NCBI RefSeq assembly: GCF_029227915.1
Contig: NC_079885.1
Coordinates: 23,127,001 to 23,191,000, forward strand
From: Hydractinia symbiolongicarpus
Lineage: Eukaryota > Cnidaria > Hydrozoa > Anthoathecata > Hydractiniidae
Length of the DNA stretch: 64,000 bases
Direction: 5' to 3'
Below are positions 12,061-24,318 of this stretch, piece after piece; within the stretch, counting starts at the first letter, position 1, and every line of letters starts with the position of its first letter. Position numbers and translations under genes: made by a program. The notes under the pieces were generated by a model. It worked only from the letters and a program-made list of their open reading frames with translations, was not told the origin of the DNA and did no database searches.

Positions 12061-12629
12061 AGCACTGTTAAAGATTTGGCTCAACGACTACTTCAAAAAA
12101 TTGCTGGTCTTCTAAATGTACCTGGTACTGCTTTGCTCTTTACCTTTTCATTACTAAAATTGTATTTCTTTGATGCAAAATTTTGCATTCATATAAGTCT
12201 TTTTGTATTAAAATTGAATAGTGAAGAAGGTTTGAGACACATTTGTGTCCTATGTTTCTGTCTTGTATCTTTAAAGCAATTGCTAAAGTTTTGCCACATA
12301 AAGGCGGTCTTACATAGACTAGCTGTTGTTATTTGGTTGGTCTCCTGACTGCCATAGATTGTATTATGTATATGAACTCAACGTAATAGATAAAATTGTA
12401 ATTGAAACAGCAAATAAATACTACCACTACTACTTTTAGCGACTAAATGAGATAATATAATAGTTGGATTAGCATACAAGAATATGCATATGAAAGTACA
12501 GTATTAAATTAACTTGAGAGGAAACTTTATGTAGAAGTTAAAGCAGACAATTGAAAAATTGGAGGGGAAAATTGTGGAATTTTAGGAAGAAGTCAAAGTA
12601 AGTTATAGAAATAATTGACAGGCAATATG
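12061..12629. other. No gene supported
   Basis: The open frame 12076-12348 is hydrophobic but has no recognisable domain. The segment is otherwise AT-rich with nothing I can name. Confidence 0.3.
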
Positions 12630-12932
12630 TGAGTGATGAACAAAGTAGTTCTTCTTCAATATGACTTACACGCATTATACTCGCCCGTCATGATCAAAGG
12701 TCTGATCGGGGTGAAGCATTCTCTGTTGATAATGATATACGAATGTGCTACGATAAATATTCCCCTATGTATGCACACCATCCGGATAAACTATCTGAGT
12801 TCATCGCTAACATATTGTCGCACGTATTGTAGTGGGTTCGTCTGCAGCTCGCATTTCTGGGGGCCGTGAATTGAATCCCGCTCACTGTCAGGCAGTATCT
12901 TAGTGATGAACTAAGTAGTTCTTTTTCAATAG
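12630..12932 (+). repeat. Short direct repeats flanking a tRNA-like, SINE-like segment
   Basis: A roughly 30-bp sequence (GTGATGAAC.AAGTAGTTC...TTCAATA) occurs at 12633-12663 and 12902-12932. Between them, at about 12818-12885, lies a tRNA-like sequence: a box-A-like 'TAGTGGGTTCG' and a box-B-like 'TGAATTGAATCCC'. This fits a SINE inserted with a duplicated target, but the A box is poor and no tail is clear. Confidence 0.35.
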
Positions 12933-13729
12933 AATTAATTGCTTTATATTGTAGAATGTGGTAAAATAGTAATAAACAAATTAGTGAATGATTAGAAAAG
13001 TTTGGAATGTAGTATTTCCAATTGTCTCATGTTTTAGGAATTATCAGTTGAGAAAACAGACTTATCTTGGGACGCTTTCCGGGAGTTTTGTTCCCAAAAT
13101 AAATCTTTGGGACCTTTTAGAAGCTCTCAAAATTACAAGTCCTTAAAGGCATTTGAAGGCTCCTGCACATTCACGGAAGAGGACGATGTGCAAGAGCAGA
13201 TGAAGCTAAAGAGGAGGAACAGTGGAAAAGGGAGAGGAGGATATCGGTGGTAAAAAAAATGAACCCATCCCCAGACTTTTCTTCTTATAAAAGTTTTCTT
13301 TTGCACAACAGCATGCGGTTTTAATATTTTGACGTAGTATATAGTTATATAGTCAGTTAGCAAGCCTAACTTTAGGTTATAAAATTCTTTACTAAGCTAT
13401 TATAAAACAATTTACTTAGCTAGCATAGAATTCTGGTAGACTGGTGCGTTTTTTCATTAAAACCTATTAATAGCTAGTAGCTAGCCAATTAGGTAGGTGG
13501 TAGAGGTTAAATCCTCTAAAGATCTCTATTTTCTCCTCCTTGGACGATAGCTCAATGGTGTACTTTTTTTCAGCGATCTTTTTTAAATAGCTTTTGTATC
13601 ATCTTCATACTCTGATCCAAGTGATGAAACCACTTCTTCTTCCAAATGTTTAAAATTTTTAACATCGTCTTTTTAAACAACGAGAACTTTTATTTTGATT
13701 TCCAAACCGCAAAATTACATAATTATTAC

Positions 13730-13799
13730 GCCCTGTTGATCTAATGGCTCTGACACTCTTTGCAAACGAGAGATCCAGGTTCGAACCCTGGGCAGGGGA
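13730..13799 (+). repeat. tRNA-like sequence (pseudo-tRNA or SINE head)
   Basis: A perfect T-arm (CCAGG, loop TTCGAAC, CCTGG) is followed by GCAGGGG, which pairs with GCCCTGT at 13730-13736 in 6 of 7 positions. The middle could form an anticodon arm around GCA, but with mismatches at its ends, and the D-arm is poor. It carries a good pol III B box. I judge it a tRNA-derived repeat or decayed tRNA-Cys-like gene rather than a working tRNA. Confidence 0.5.
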
Positions 13800-13904
13800 T
13801 GAAAAACAATTATCTTGCACCTACAACAACCAGGTGCTAAGATGATTCACTGTATATTGACCTTATATAAATTTAATGCCTTACATTGAGTATATCTTTG
13901 AGTT

Positions 13905-14125
13905 TCTATTAAGTTGCCTGCCTTGCCATTCCTTTGCCATTGCCTACCCTTCCTTTGCCTTTTCTGTTGCCTGCCCACTATGCCCTTACCTGTGCCTCAC
14001 AGGCTTTGCCTACCCCTGCCTTACTGATTCCTTTTCATGTTTCCTTGCTCCTCCTCCTGTATCCTTGCCTGCTTTGCCGTGCCTTGCCGTGACCTTTCCC
14101 TGCCGTGCTTAATGCCTTTACCTTG
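13905..14125. repeat. CCTTGCC-type low-complexity tract
   Basis: The tract is an irregular run of CTTGCC and CCTGCC words on the plus strand, strongly biased to C and T. The open frame through it (13876-14112) is Cys/Pro/Leu-rich as a by-product of the repeat and is not a credible gene. Confidence 0.7.
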
Positions 14126-15954
14126 GCAACATCTCCGCAAGACTTTCTATATTGACTCAATTTCCATAATAATCACGTTACTGTATTTGTCGATCGAAAC
14201 GGAACTGCCCGTTAAATGGCGAATGCTTGGATTCTTGTGTTATTTACAACGCAGTAGTACAAGCTGACGGCCAAGCACCTTTATATTTTAAAGCTAGTGA
14301 AAGTGAGTTCAAAACATAGTACGGCAACCATATGAAATCATCACGGCATAAAAAATGAAGACGAAATGAAATTGTTGGTATTTTTTTAGTAAAAAATGTT
14401 CAGCCCGCGTACATCCAGTGTCGCGTGAAAAAGTTGAAAGGGTTTTATTTGGTTTCAGTTAAAGAATATTCAGTTGTACACGAAACAAGTAATATTAACT
14501 TTCTCTCAGCGAGTCGGATGTTGAAGACAAGGGTGTGGAAAAAGTAAATTCCCACCAACAAAAAAAAGAATACCAAACTTGTACATAATAATCGCAGGCA
14601 TTTAGAAGGAAACTTATCCGCAGGTCAACGGGACCAAATTCTCATTAGAGAAGCCTAGGAAGATGCTCCGTTTCGCAAGGATTTAGCTGAGTGAATGCCT
14701 AAAATAACTGCAAGCTTTCCAACGTCCATGGAACATATAAGTCAATCCATCACCCAACTTTGGAATAGTATTGGTCAGTCTATGGGAATGCTGTCACAAG
14801 GTTACACTTAACGGACTAATGTAATTAGTCGACCCAAGCCACAAGGTAATCCACAAGGGCCATTTTTCTTCAAAATTAGAACTGTTTATCGAAAACAGTA
14901 AGCCTAAAAAAGAAGACGTTTTGTTCATCTGACATTTTGTAACTCTTACAACTATTTTTTGATGACGCGCTGCTTGTTCATTTTTGCGGAAAACGCGCTT
15001 TTTTCGCTTTCATAGATCCCGAACTCGGCACAGGATGTGCTAAAATTTGACTAGTTGTTGTGGACTTTTATGTATGCATCGTTGTCTCTGTCTTGTCTTT
15101 CAATTATGGTTTTATGATTATAAGGTGACAAAACCTTAAGCTGCAATGATGATACTTGTCTAATAACAGCTGACTTGATTCCATGTCATTTTGGAGCTTA
15201 ACACATTTTGTTGCCTCATTTTATCACATTTTATCAATATTACATCATTTTTTAATTTAGTTAGCATTTGAAAATTGGCATTTGTCTTTTTCAAGCTGGT
15301 CCCTCATCATTATTAATCTTTATTCAGCCTTTTTTGATAAACTTTGATTGCATAGAATGAAAATTACAAAGTGCATACACAATGATAAACTCTACCAGTT
15401 AAGTCTTAAAATTTAAATTCTAGAGGTTTTGCTCCTCTAAAGAATATGCTCATATAAAAGAACACAATTCTTAACTCATTATTCTTAATATGTTGGTCAG
15501 CAATTTGGAAATCACTTGACCATCTGTTTAAATATACCAACCCCTCAGTGTTACCGTCTGTTGTAAACATTGAACAACATCCTGTTGCTTTAGTGTTGGG
15601 AGATAACTTTACAGGTTTTCAGGGGATGGTAAATATTTTGTTCAGCACAATAACATGAGTTCTGCTTCTGATGGAAAAGGTCTGATATCTATAGCTGGTG
15701 GTTACATTTTATAGCTATTTATCTATGTGACACGCACAGCAGAGATTGCCACATAAATCTAACAGTCAGTCGATAAACAACGTGCAAGTTCTACAACACA
15801 GAAATACATATGTAAAAACATTTTTGGAAAAAACAATATAATGAAATACGACGTGGAGATTACGCGAAGAAAAAATATATAAAATTTTAAAATTACAATT
15901 AAACAGGCTCGGTTTTTATATGTGTAGTATGTCACAGACGTCTCTATAAGAGGT
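14126..15954. other. Gene-poor stretch; possible USP-LINE 3'-end fragment at 15418-15480
   Basis: I see no supported gene. At 15418-15480 the sequence 'TCTAGAGG...GCTCCTCTA.AGAATATGC' followed by 'CACAATTCTT' resembles the hairpin segment near the 3' end of the USP-LINE (compare 25668-25720). It may be an old 3' fragment in minus orientation. The similarity is partial. Confidence 0.35.
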
Positions 15955-16470
15955 CGGTTGTTAAATTTGATGCTGAGAAATATGACCTGCGGCATCCAGG
16001 CATTATTAATGAAATGAGAGCAGTGGCGGTAGCGATTGCGCGTGGAAAAGGAGTAATCGAATATCATCAATACGAAGGTGACCTCAGTGGTGAGACATGT
16101 GCGCAGTACTTCAGAGATTACTTTCCCGTAATGTTTAAACGTGGAAACAACCAGCGCAGAAGACTATTCCTTCAAGATGAAAACCCGTCACAACACTCTC
16201 GTTTGTCGCGGGATGCTATGGATTCTTTCGGGTGCAGCTCGTTCACCAGACTTTAACCCCATAAAAACATCTTTTATAGGGTTGGTATCCAGCTTAACAA
16301 AAATGTGTGGAAAGAAGACTGAAAAAAACAAGGAGAAAGAAACATGCGTACAGCTCTGTCATCATGTAAAGAGAACACTTTTATATTATCCTTCGAGAAT
16401 TATCGACAATTGTTACCATGTCAAAATGTGTTGACGAGGTAATAAAAGGTGAAGGACGTCTTACCCGGTA
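15955..16470 (+). pseudogene. Tc1/mariner-like transposase C-terminal remnant
   Basis: The frame at 16014-16256 reads 'GVIEYHQYEGDLSGETCAQY', then 'MFKRGNNQRRRLFLQDENPS', 'RDAMDSFGC', and after a shift 'SPDFNPIK'. This is the second-Asp region (LFLQD) and the xSPDxNPIE-type third acidic motif of Tc1-like transposases. At the third acidic position the sequence reads 'NPIKT', so the Glu is replaced by Lys. C-terminal homology continues as 'VKRTLLYYPSRIID' and, after another shift, 'VIKGEGRLTRY' at about 16437-16470. The DNA-binding HTH half and inverted repeats are not seen. Confidence 0.75.
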
Positions 16471-17423
16471 CAAAGCTTGTAAAACACCTTGTAAAGTTGT
16501 GGAAGTTTTGGCGCAACGAGTAACCAACGAGTAACCTTCGAGTAACCGTAGGCTGTTTAGAGGTTTCCTTAGCAAGATATGACAAGTAACACGAGTAATC
16601 GTTTTGTATATAAAGAATATACAGTATTCCTATAATCTAAAGTATGTTTACTCCGCCAGTGAAAATGACCTAGTTGAAAAAAGAATGACTACAAATAATA
16701 ATGATGAACATCGATTATTCAACGATATCCTTTCCGAGATGAAAAGAAATACTGTTAGGTTCCCACGTGCAATCGAACCAAACAAATAAGTTAATGTTAC
16801 TACTAACTGTCTGTGGTATCTTGACGGTAACAAAGAAAAATTAAACACCCGATCGAAAAATACTTCGAAAGTTCAGGTGATCCCGCAAAGGTACGTTTGA
16901 TTTATATGTTAACAACCTCGTACCCCGGTGTTTCTGTAAGCGAGGCTGCTCGGGCAACTTACGGACAGTCCCTAACAGGCCAATGTAGTGATCTCACTAT
17001 GGGGAAAGAACTTTTCATGTCGGTTTTTAGGCTAAAACGTAGCTTTTGATGGACTGTTCTTAAAAAAAGCTGTTTAAATATTATAAACCAAAAAATGACG
17101 TCACAGCGTCGATTTCAAGTTTCCTTGTCGGTTCGTTTTAATTGAATTTATTCAAAAATACGGCTCCCGGAAACTTTTAACAGCTCTTTTGTTAGTCACT
17201 GACATATCAGGCACGAATTGTGACAGATAAAATATTTACAGGTTGCCCGCGCATAGTGAGAACACTGTTTTCCGACAGTTTTTCAAATATTTCGTCAAAA
17301 TAGGGCATTTTCGTCAACATTTGACGACAGTGTCGGGAATACGTCAAGTTTTTCCGTAATGTTAGCAGAATCGCGAAAATTGAAAATGGTAGCTTAAGGC
17401 GGTAAAATATATAAACATTATTT
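16471..17423. other. No gene seen
   Basis: A short GAGTAACC word is repeated three times at about 16518-16547. The open frame at 16604-16789 has no recognisable domain. The start of the multi-exon gene lies just to the right. Confidence 0.3.
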
Positions 17424-20400
17424 TTGCCGAACAATTACTGCAGTATGGGAACTTTTTTTCAATGTGCGTTTATGAGAGCTGAAGTAATACGCAGTACTCA
17501 AAGTATTAGTTATCGCAACAAAGATGTACGTTTTAATAATTTTTTGGCTATGTTTCCGCATCAATCAATAACTAAGGAATATTTTAACAGAAAGGCCGGC
17601 GAGCTTAATGCATTTGTCAGAAAATTTAAATGGATGGGCGAAAAAAGGTGTAAGTACCTGGAGGAGTTTTCAAGAGAAAAGTGGTTAAAGCTGGACAGTG
17701 ACAAGCAAAAATATCATACAACGCACGAATGTGTAGGATGCAGTTCACTTAAAGCCGATATAAATACATTTCCAATTTCAACAACACACAGACGCAAAAA
17801 ACCTAATCGGTTGAAAACACCCTTAGCTGATATCACAAACACACCAGATACACCAATAAATATTACTCTCGAAATTCCGCACACAAAAAATGACATTTCA
17901 TATATGAAAGGAGCAGCCGAGTTTGTTCTTGACAGTGTCAATGACAAATGGGATAAAATATTTGATACACCGTTTCCTAAAATTTTGACGAAAGTGAAAT
18001 CAGCTAACGTTGCGGAAGTAAAAACAAATTGCGAAAAGAAAAGAGAGTTAAGGCAAAAAAATACAAAAATTAAAAAATGCCTGGAAAAAAATGTTTTGGT
18101 CAAGGCAAAGTCATGGATACGATTTTGGGAATCAGACAGTCCAAATCTACCTACAAAAAATCAAGATCCATTCAGTATCTTGAGAATAAAGAAAAAGCAG
18201 TTGAAAGAATGATTGGTAAGAACAAATTTATTTATTTTTTATCCAATATTAGAGCAATGTTATAAATACATATTTTATATATATATATATACATCTATAA
18301 ATATATGTACAGCAACTGTTTCCAACATATGTAAAACTAATTTTAGAACAAGTTAGAACTATACTGGGCTGTATGATTTTTTACAATTTTTGTACAAAAA
18401 CAAACGTTACACACTTTTTAGCAGGAATGAAAGAACTAAAAAAATGTTTAAAACATAATAATAAACAAACCAAATTAAACAAACAAACAAACAAACAAAC
18501 AAACAAACAAACAAACAAATAAACATCTTTTTAGGAAGAAAACAATCACTGCAATCTCAAACAGATGATACACCAATGAAGAAAAAGAGGAATAGTCCAG
18601 ACACGAATAAAATTAATTTTGACAAAAATGCACTGTTAGAAAAAGTAAAGCATATGGAAGATGGTTCAAAGGTAGTTACGAATATAATATTCTGTAAACA
18701 GTACTTACAATATCCATTAACACACGGATAATTTTTATAAATTTTAGATAAATTATTCTGAATTGGCACGAAAGTATGGCATTCCTGGCACCACTGGAAA
18801 TACGGTTGTCATAGAATACCTGGAAAACAATGGCATCGATTTATCGAAATTTACCAACAACTTTGTTAATCCAAACCGAATGCGTCGTAAATACGAAAAA
18901 TTTCCAGGTAAGAATCTAAAGAATAATGTTTTACACATAACAACAGCTTTTTCCTGATTTTCCAATTTTTGAAAGCTTTTTTTTAATAAATTTTGTATTT
19001 TTATCACACAAATTTGTAGTTAAATATTCTAAATATAATATTCTAATGTATATATACTACTTTTGTTCTACTACTGTTCTATGAACTTTATAATCTGTAA
19101 TACTACTGTTCTATAAATTGTAAAATGTATAATACTGTACCAAAAAGATGTATATATATACTTTACAGATGGTAGTGGTGTTTCAGTACCAATGCCTCCC
19201 ACATTTGAAAAGATAAAGAAGGAAGTTTTAAAAAAATTGAATCAGGAGAGATCTTACTTGGGTCTTTAATTGAACCAAAAAAGTATAAAAAGATAGTAAT
19301 GAAAAATGGTCAAATATCAATAGAGGAGTTTACAGTTTCTGGTAGATGCATTTCAATGAGCGAAATACGCAAGAAAATCTTTCTAGAACATGAACAAATG
19401 GGTATATTGAGAAATAAATATTCAACTTTAACAAGATATTTTATACTGTGGTCAGACCATGCATCAATTCTCAATGCTGGACATTAACTGCTGACTGTCA
19501 AAGTTGTGTATGATGATGAAATATTTTATACTGATGAAGAAATGTTTGCCAAAACAGGTAATACACAAATTGTTGTTTTATATATTTTTAAATTCAATGT
19601 CTCATGAAAAACATTAGGCTGAGATTATGCTAGAACTTTGTAAAATAAACATTCAGAATTGACATTTTGTTTCTAAAATAAATCTAACAAAAATATTGAA
19701 CACCTTAAAATCAAACTGTGCTTCTTCTTAAACGCATTTTAAATGTTTCTTTATTTAACATTTGTTTACAAGGCGTTTCACATAACGTACAAGAATTGGT
19801 GGAATGTCCATCAATATACATAGTTGGATTTGCTAAAGATAGTATTGCTGAAAAGCTGTTCTATGTAGAGACAAGACTTAGTGACATAAGAGCCATGTCG
19901 GAGGAAATTATTGTCAATGGCATAAGATTGGTGGATGTGATGAGGTTTTTTCATGGTGGGTGTTATTTTACTACAGTACATTTAAATGCGGAAAAATAAG
20001 TCAAAATACAGGTATCTTAAGAGAAGTAACTAGCTAGAATAAAAATTTTCAAACAATTAGAAGACTATATCATATTGTATTTATAATTTTCATTTTTAAA
20101 TTGAAGTTTAAAAATTAAATTATTTTTTTGTTTCTTTAAGTATAATGTGTAACAATTTCTAGAAAAAATACAATTTTGTGTGAGCTGAATTTCGCAAACA
20201 TTGCAAAAATGATAATGATTCGGAGCACCACAGTTTGCATTAGCAATCAAAAAATTTTAGGAACAACTTATTTTAAGTTGCAATATCAAAAAATTTTATT
20301 TACAAAAATTAGTCCCTTAATGCTATTTTTAGAATGAAAAATGTATAATTAGTTTGATTTATATATAGGTGACCATCCAGAGATACAATATGAAGGTGGC

Positions 20401-23166
20401 AATTTGCATGGAGGAAATCATCCATGCATTTGCGGATGTAAGAAAAGCAGATTTAATGATATTGCACATGTTTACAGCAATAATATAATGTCTTTAGAAG
20501 ACAGAAGACAAAAGGTACACCACTTACAATTTATATACAAGTTAAAATAATACACTATATACTTTGAATAAGCAATGCAAAACACAGGAAAATCTTAAAT
20601 ATCAACTAAACTAATTTAGCATTAACTTAATTCCTTATGATTATTTCTTAACGTTTGTACTCATTATGTAGGTTATTGCCGGACCATCTGGAAGATTATG
20701 CAAGGCTATATCCCCATTTCAACAACTCAAAGTTGATGCTTTGAGCTTAGAAGTTAATTACAGAAATCTTGATCGTAACATATCAACGTACGAAAAACTA
20801 CATAAAAAAGATCTTGAACTATTGTTGAAAAATCATTTGGCAGGTCAGTAAATTTAATTAATTATTTGTTAATTTACTCATTTTGTTGTGAAATTCATAA
20901 CACATATATATATATATATATATGTGAAACCGTTTTATTATTTAATTGAGTGAGTCATTCATATATTTACTATTTTCTTTATGTTAAGGAATATCACGTG
21001 CTCCAGTTCTTTGTTATGGTAATGAGCATGATACCATAGCTTCATTGAATCTTGAAGAATACGAAGTTATGCCAATTGAACCACTACATGACTGCAAGGG
21101 GCATATAAAAATGTGTGGGATGTCCTGCCTGAGATTTTAATACCTAAGGAATATAAAATATTCCAACAATCCTTGGATGCCACATATGGTTATAAAGATA
21201 AAATCAGAGGATCAGACTACCGAATGTCGACAATAGTGGTTTATCAAGCAATGAAAAACAATTGCAGGAACAAAATTGAAGACCTTTTGTACACTTTGAT
21301 GGAGATAGTACGTTTAGCCTACATGAAGTCACAAAAAAGATCACCAAAATTTATTCTACGCATACATAATGTGACCTTTCAGCATGCAATGTTATGTCAG
21401 TCTGTACTTGGAAATAACCTGAAAACAATAACAAAAGAAAAACTCTATGGCATATATTTTCATTCCCTGACCGCTCACCTGCCTGAGGTGTCAAGAATTG
21501 GTGCTCCAAGCTCCTTACATTCAGAAAATGAAGAGCAGTTATTCAGTAAAATAAATCAAATCAGCTTGGGAACATCATCAAGAACGTTGGAGTCTATGCG
21601 TGATAATAGTATCATTCGCATTCAAGAAGAGCAAAAATTCAATATGAAGAATGCTAGAAGTAAAACATCTTCCAGCACTTCTAAAATATCAATGTTTTAC
21701 AAGTCTATTGTTGGTAAGTTTTAATTAGGCGTAATATATATCATAAAAGCTATTTTTTTCCTTTGATTTTATCTTAAATACTTTATCAGCTTTTTTGAAG
21801 GGTGTTGTAATAAAACAATTTAAAAGAATAAAAAAATCCACCCATTTTCTTACGAAACTGAAAATAAGTCCACACAAACTGCACCAAAACTACACTGGCA
21901 TTAATTTATTCTTGCATTAACATAGCCCCAAAGGGTAATTAAATTAAATTTCATCTTACCAATTTTCTTTAGACAATTAGTTTTAGGTATATATAGTTTT
22001 TATTTGCGAGAATTAATTTCCCAAATCAGTCAATAAAAAGTTTCGATCGTGAGATTTTAATAAGCTAAATTGTTTTGCGAAATCATGAAATCCAGAAAAA
22101 TTTCTTTAATTGAAAAAAGAATCTGAAACACGTTATTCAAATTTGTAACCTTCATAAATAGTGTATATACAACAATTATCCACATTTTTTTCCTATACGA
22201 AATTAATGAGCACAAAGTCTCGTGTTAAATTTTAGATGGAGGGAAAAGAAGCAGTTTTGATATAAATCTACCATCACGGAAATATCAAGCTCATTTAGAA
22301 AGACTGGCAGACTTTCTACTTTGTGGTGCTGGTGTTTGGTGGCACATGGAAGAAGATAAAAAACGAGTAATATTTCATGATGGAGAGGAGGATGATAATG
22401 TCAGGGATGAATGACCGCTATGAGCCACTTCAAAAGGGACAACCTTCAATCCATAGCAAGGCATATTAAAATTTGCTGGGAAAGATGTGTGGAAGGTAAC
22501 ATTGAGTTACCAATTGAACAAATTAATTTATTTGATATCAATGGTGACTTTTTGAAGTGCAAAACATTTCAGGATTCCATATGCAAAATAAATAAGGAAA
22601 CAATGGTAGAAGACAAAACAAATATGGAAGCAAATGTAGAAATGTGCGAAACAAACAGGGATGACTTACCAGGAAGCGAAGATAACAATGAAGTTACTGA
22701 AGTTTCACTAGAGGAACAACCTGGAATAATTGACATGGATGATAAAGCCGTCGATTTTGAAAAATTTATACAGGTAAAGGAAAATCATTCTTCCAAGTTG
22801 GTAACAAAAATGGTTGTTACACAGAACAGCGATTTGCTTGTGTCCAGCGTTGGTAAGATGATTGCACATGTTATTGGACACTCAGTAAAATTGCAAGAGT
22901 TTGATAAACATCATGTCTTATTCAAAAATACAAAAAACGAAAACTCAAGAAAAAGGTGTAAAGATTTAATTTTTCATTTCGGCAAATTGATTATGGATGC
23001 TCAACAGGAAGCACAAGTTTGTATTCAAACTTGGGAAAAACAGTTTGTAGACAAAAATTTGAAGGTGCCAAGTATAAATGACTTGCGGTTAAATGACACC
23101 TACAGGGAAAAATATAAAATAAAAAACATTGCTCAGAAACTTTTAGATCAATGGAGGAAGATATAA
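17424..23166 (+). pseudogene. Multi-exon gene of an uncharacterised, probably transposase-derived family
   Basis: Nine exons with consensus borders can be traced: about 17451-18215, 18535-18671, 18748-18907, 19169-19557, 19773-19955, 20369-20514, 20673-20843, 20989-21713 and 22236-23166. The first encodes a Lys-rich N-terminus. The central exons read 'FILWSDHASILNAGH', 'VMRFFHGDHPEIQYEGG' (joined across a splice), 'CICGCKKSRF', 'VMPIEPLHDCKGH', 'RSPKFILRIHNVTFQHAM' and 'KEKLYGIYFHSLTAHLPEV'. I remember this pattern from many unnamed cnidarian proteins but know no function. The Asp residues in SDH and HGD and the Glu in QYE could be an RNase H-like DDE triad; that is inference. Damage: a frameshift near 19210, an in-frame TAA after NAGH at 19485-19487, one missing A in a run near 21107, and a shift plus stop at about 22410. 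A second broken member lies at 32.2 kb. Introns hold (AAAC)n and (TA)n tracts. Confidence 0.7.
18474..18530. repeat. (AAAC)n microsatellite in intron 1
   Basis: About a dozen near-perfect AAAC tetramers lie immediately upstream of the acceptor of exon 2 of the multi-exon gene. A short (TA)n tract sits at 18276-18292 in the same intron and another at about 20903-20924 in a later intron. Confidence 0.9.
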
Positions 23167-24318
23167 AGTGTTTGTTTTTTCAGAATATATATATTGTTAA
23201 ACAATGTTTATATTTTAAATATTATATTCTAGAAATTTTGAGGACAATATTTATAAAAAAGGTCAAATCTTACAAGTCTGGTCTTGCTTTAACTTTACAC
23301 AAGAAATAAGTTTTTCTAAGTCAGCATTTTAATTGCCTGTCGATTTTTTAAACCTGTGCAATACTCCCGTTAAAACATAAACATTAAAACTTGTGAGTAT
23401 ATACATATTATTTTCAACAGCTTTTATTAAATATAGCTTTTGTATATACTTTACCAGCTAGCTATCCTTGATTTAGAAAATTAAAGATATATTGTTTTTA
23501 ACAACCACTAAGGAACTTTTAGACGTACGCCCATGAAACAAGTTCAGATCAGTTTAAAAATAAAATAACAAAATCTTTTCTAAAGCACTCAAAAACTTTC
23601 ACTCATTACGGTTCATTATGTGGTGCATATATCCGTACCCTACTAAAGCAAACTAAACTGCTTTTCTAATTAAGCTACTCTTTTGTACAGAGGCGGGATT
23701 TGCACCCACGACTATTTAGCTAGCTAATCTGTAATCTGCAGTGATCTAAAACCTACATAAAGAGTTTGTATTTTTTGACTGACTGTTTTTTATTACTGTA
23801 GCTTTAGGTATAGCTAGCTAGCTGTCAAACCATGATGGTAAAAATTTAAACTTTAGCTAGCCAGGTAAACACTTTTGGGAGTTCTTAGTAAAATATAATG
23901 TATATAATTTTACCTATAGCTGGAAAGATCAAATATATACAATACAAAATGTATCAACCCTTTTTTTTCTGTGTTCTGTTACAAATACGTCGCAAACATT
24001 TCTGTCAAAAAGACATTCGTAAAGAAGATGGCTGCCTTCTTGCCCTCCTCTCTTCCCACACTTTAAAAATAAAGGCATGTCAGCGATGTATCCTCCCACA
24101 AAATCAGCACGTCAAAAGAACACGTCAAACAGCAAAACGCGGGAAATAATTTAAAGAAACGCGGTATACACGTGCTTCTCCCGAAAAAATTAAAGACGCG
24201 CCGTAAGTTGCCCGAGTGTATTGTATTTTTTCAACCCATGGGTTAATATTATCATACTTTTTATATGTTTAGATTTGTTCATAAATTCAGTAATTAAAAT
24301 GAATGGCGAAAAAAATAA
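23167..24318. other. No gene supported; TAGCTAGC-rich
   Basis: The word TAGCTAGC recurs (23455-23470, 23717-23735, 23810-23825, 23857). A sequence at about 23690-23760 has a T-arm-like 'GGGTGCAAATCCC' on the minus strand but no convincing tRNA fold. The open frame 23898-24149 shows no recognisable domain. Confidence 0.3.

Noticed and set aside
13730-13799. Working tRNA-Cys gene
   Set aside because: The T-arm is perfect, but the acceptor has a mismatch and the anticodon and D arms do not fold properly.
13876-14112. Cys/Pro/Leu-rich open frame
   Set aside because: It is produced by the CCTTGCC-type low-complexity tract, with no homology or splice context.
17714-18103. Antisense 129-codon open frame
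   Set aside because: It is the shadow of the Lys-rich first exon on the plus strand (Lys codons read as Phe/Leu antisense).
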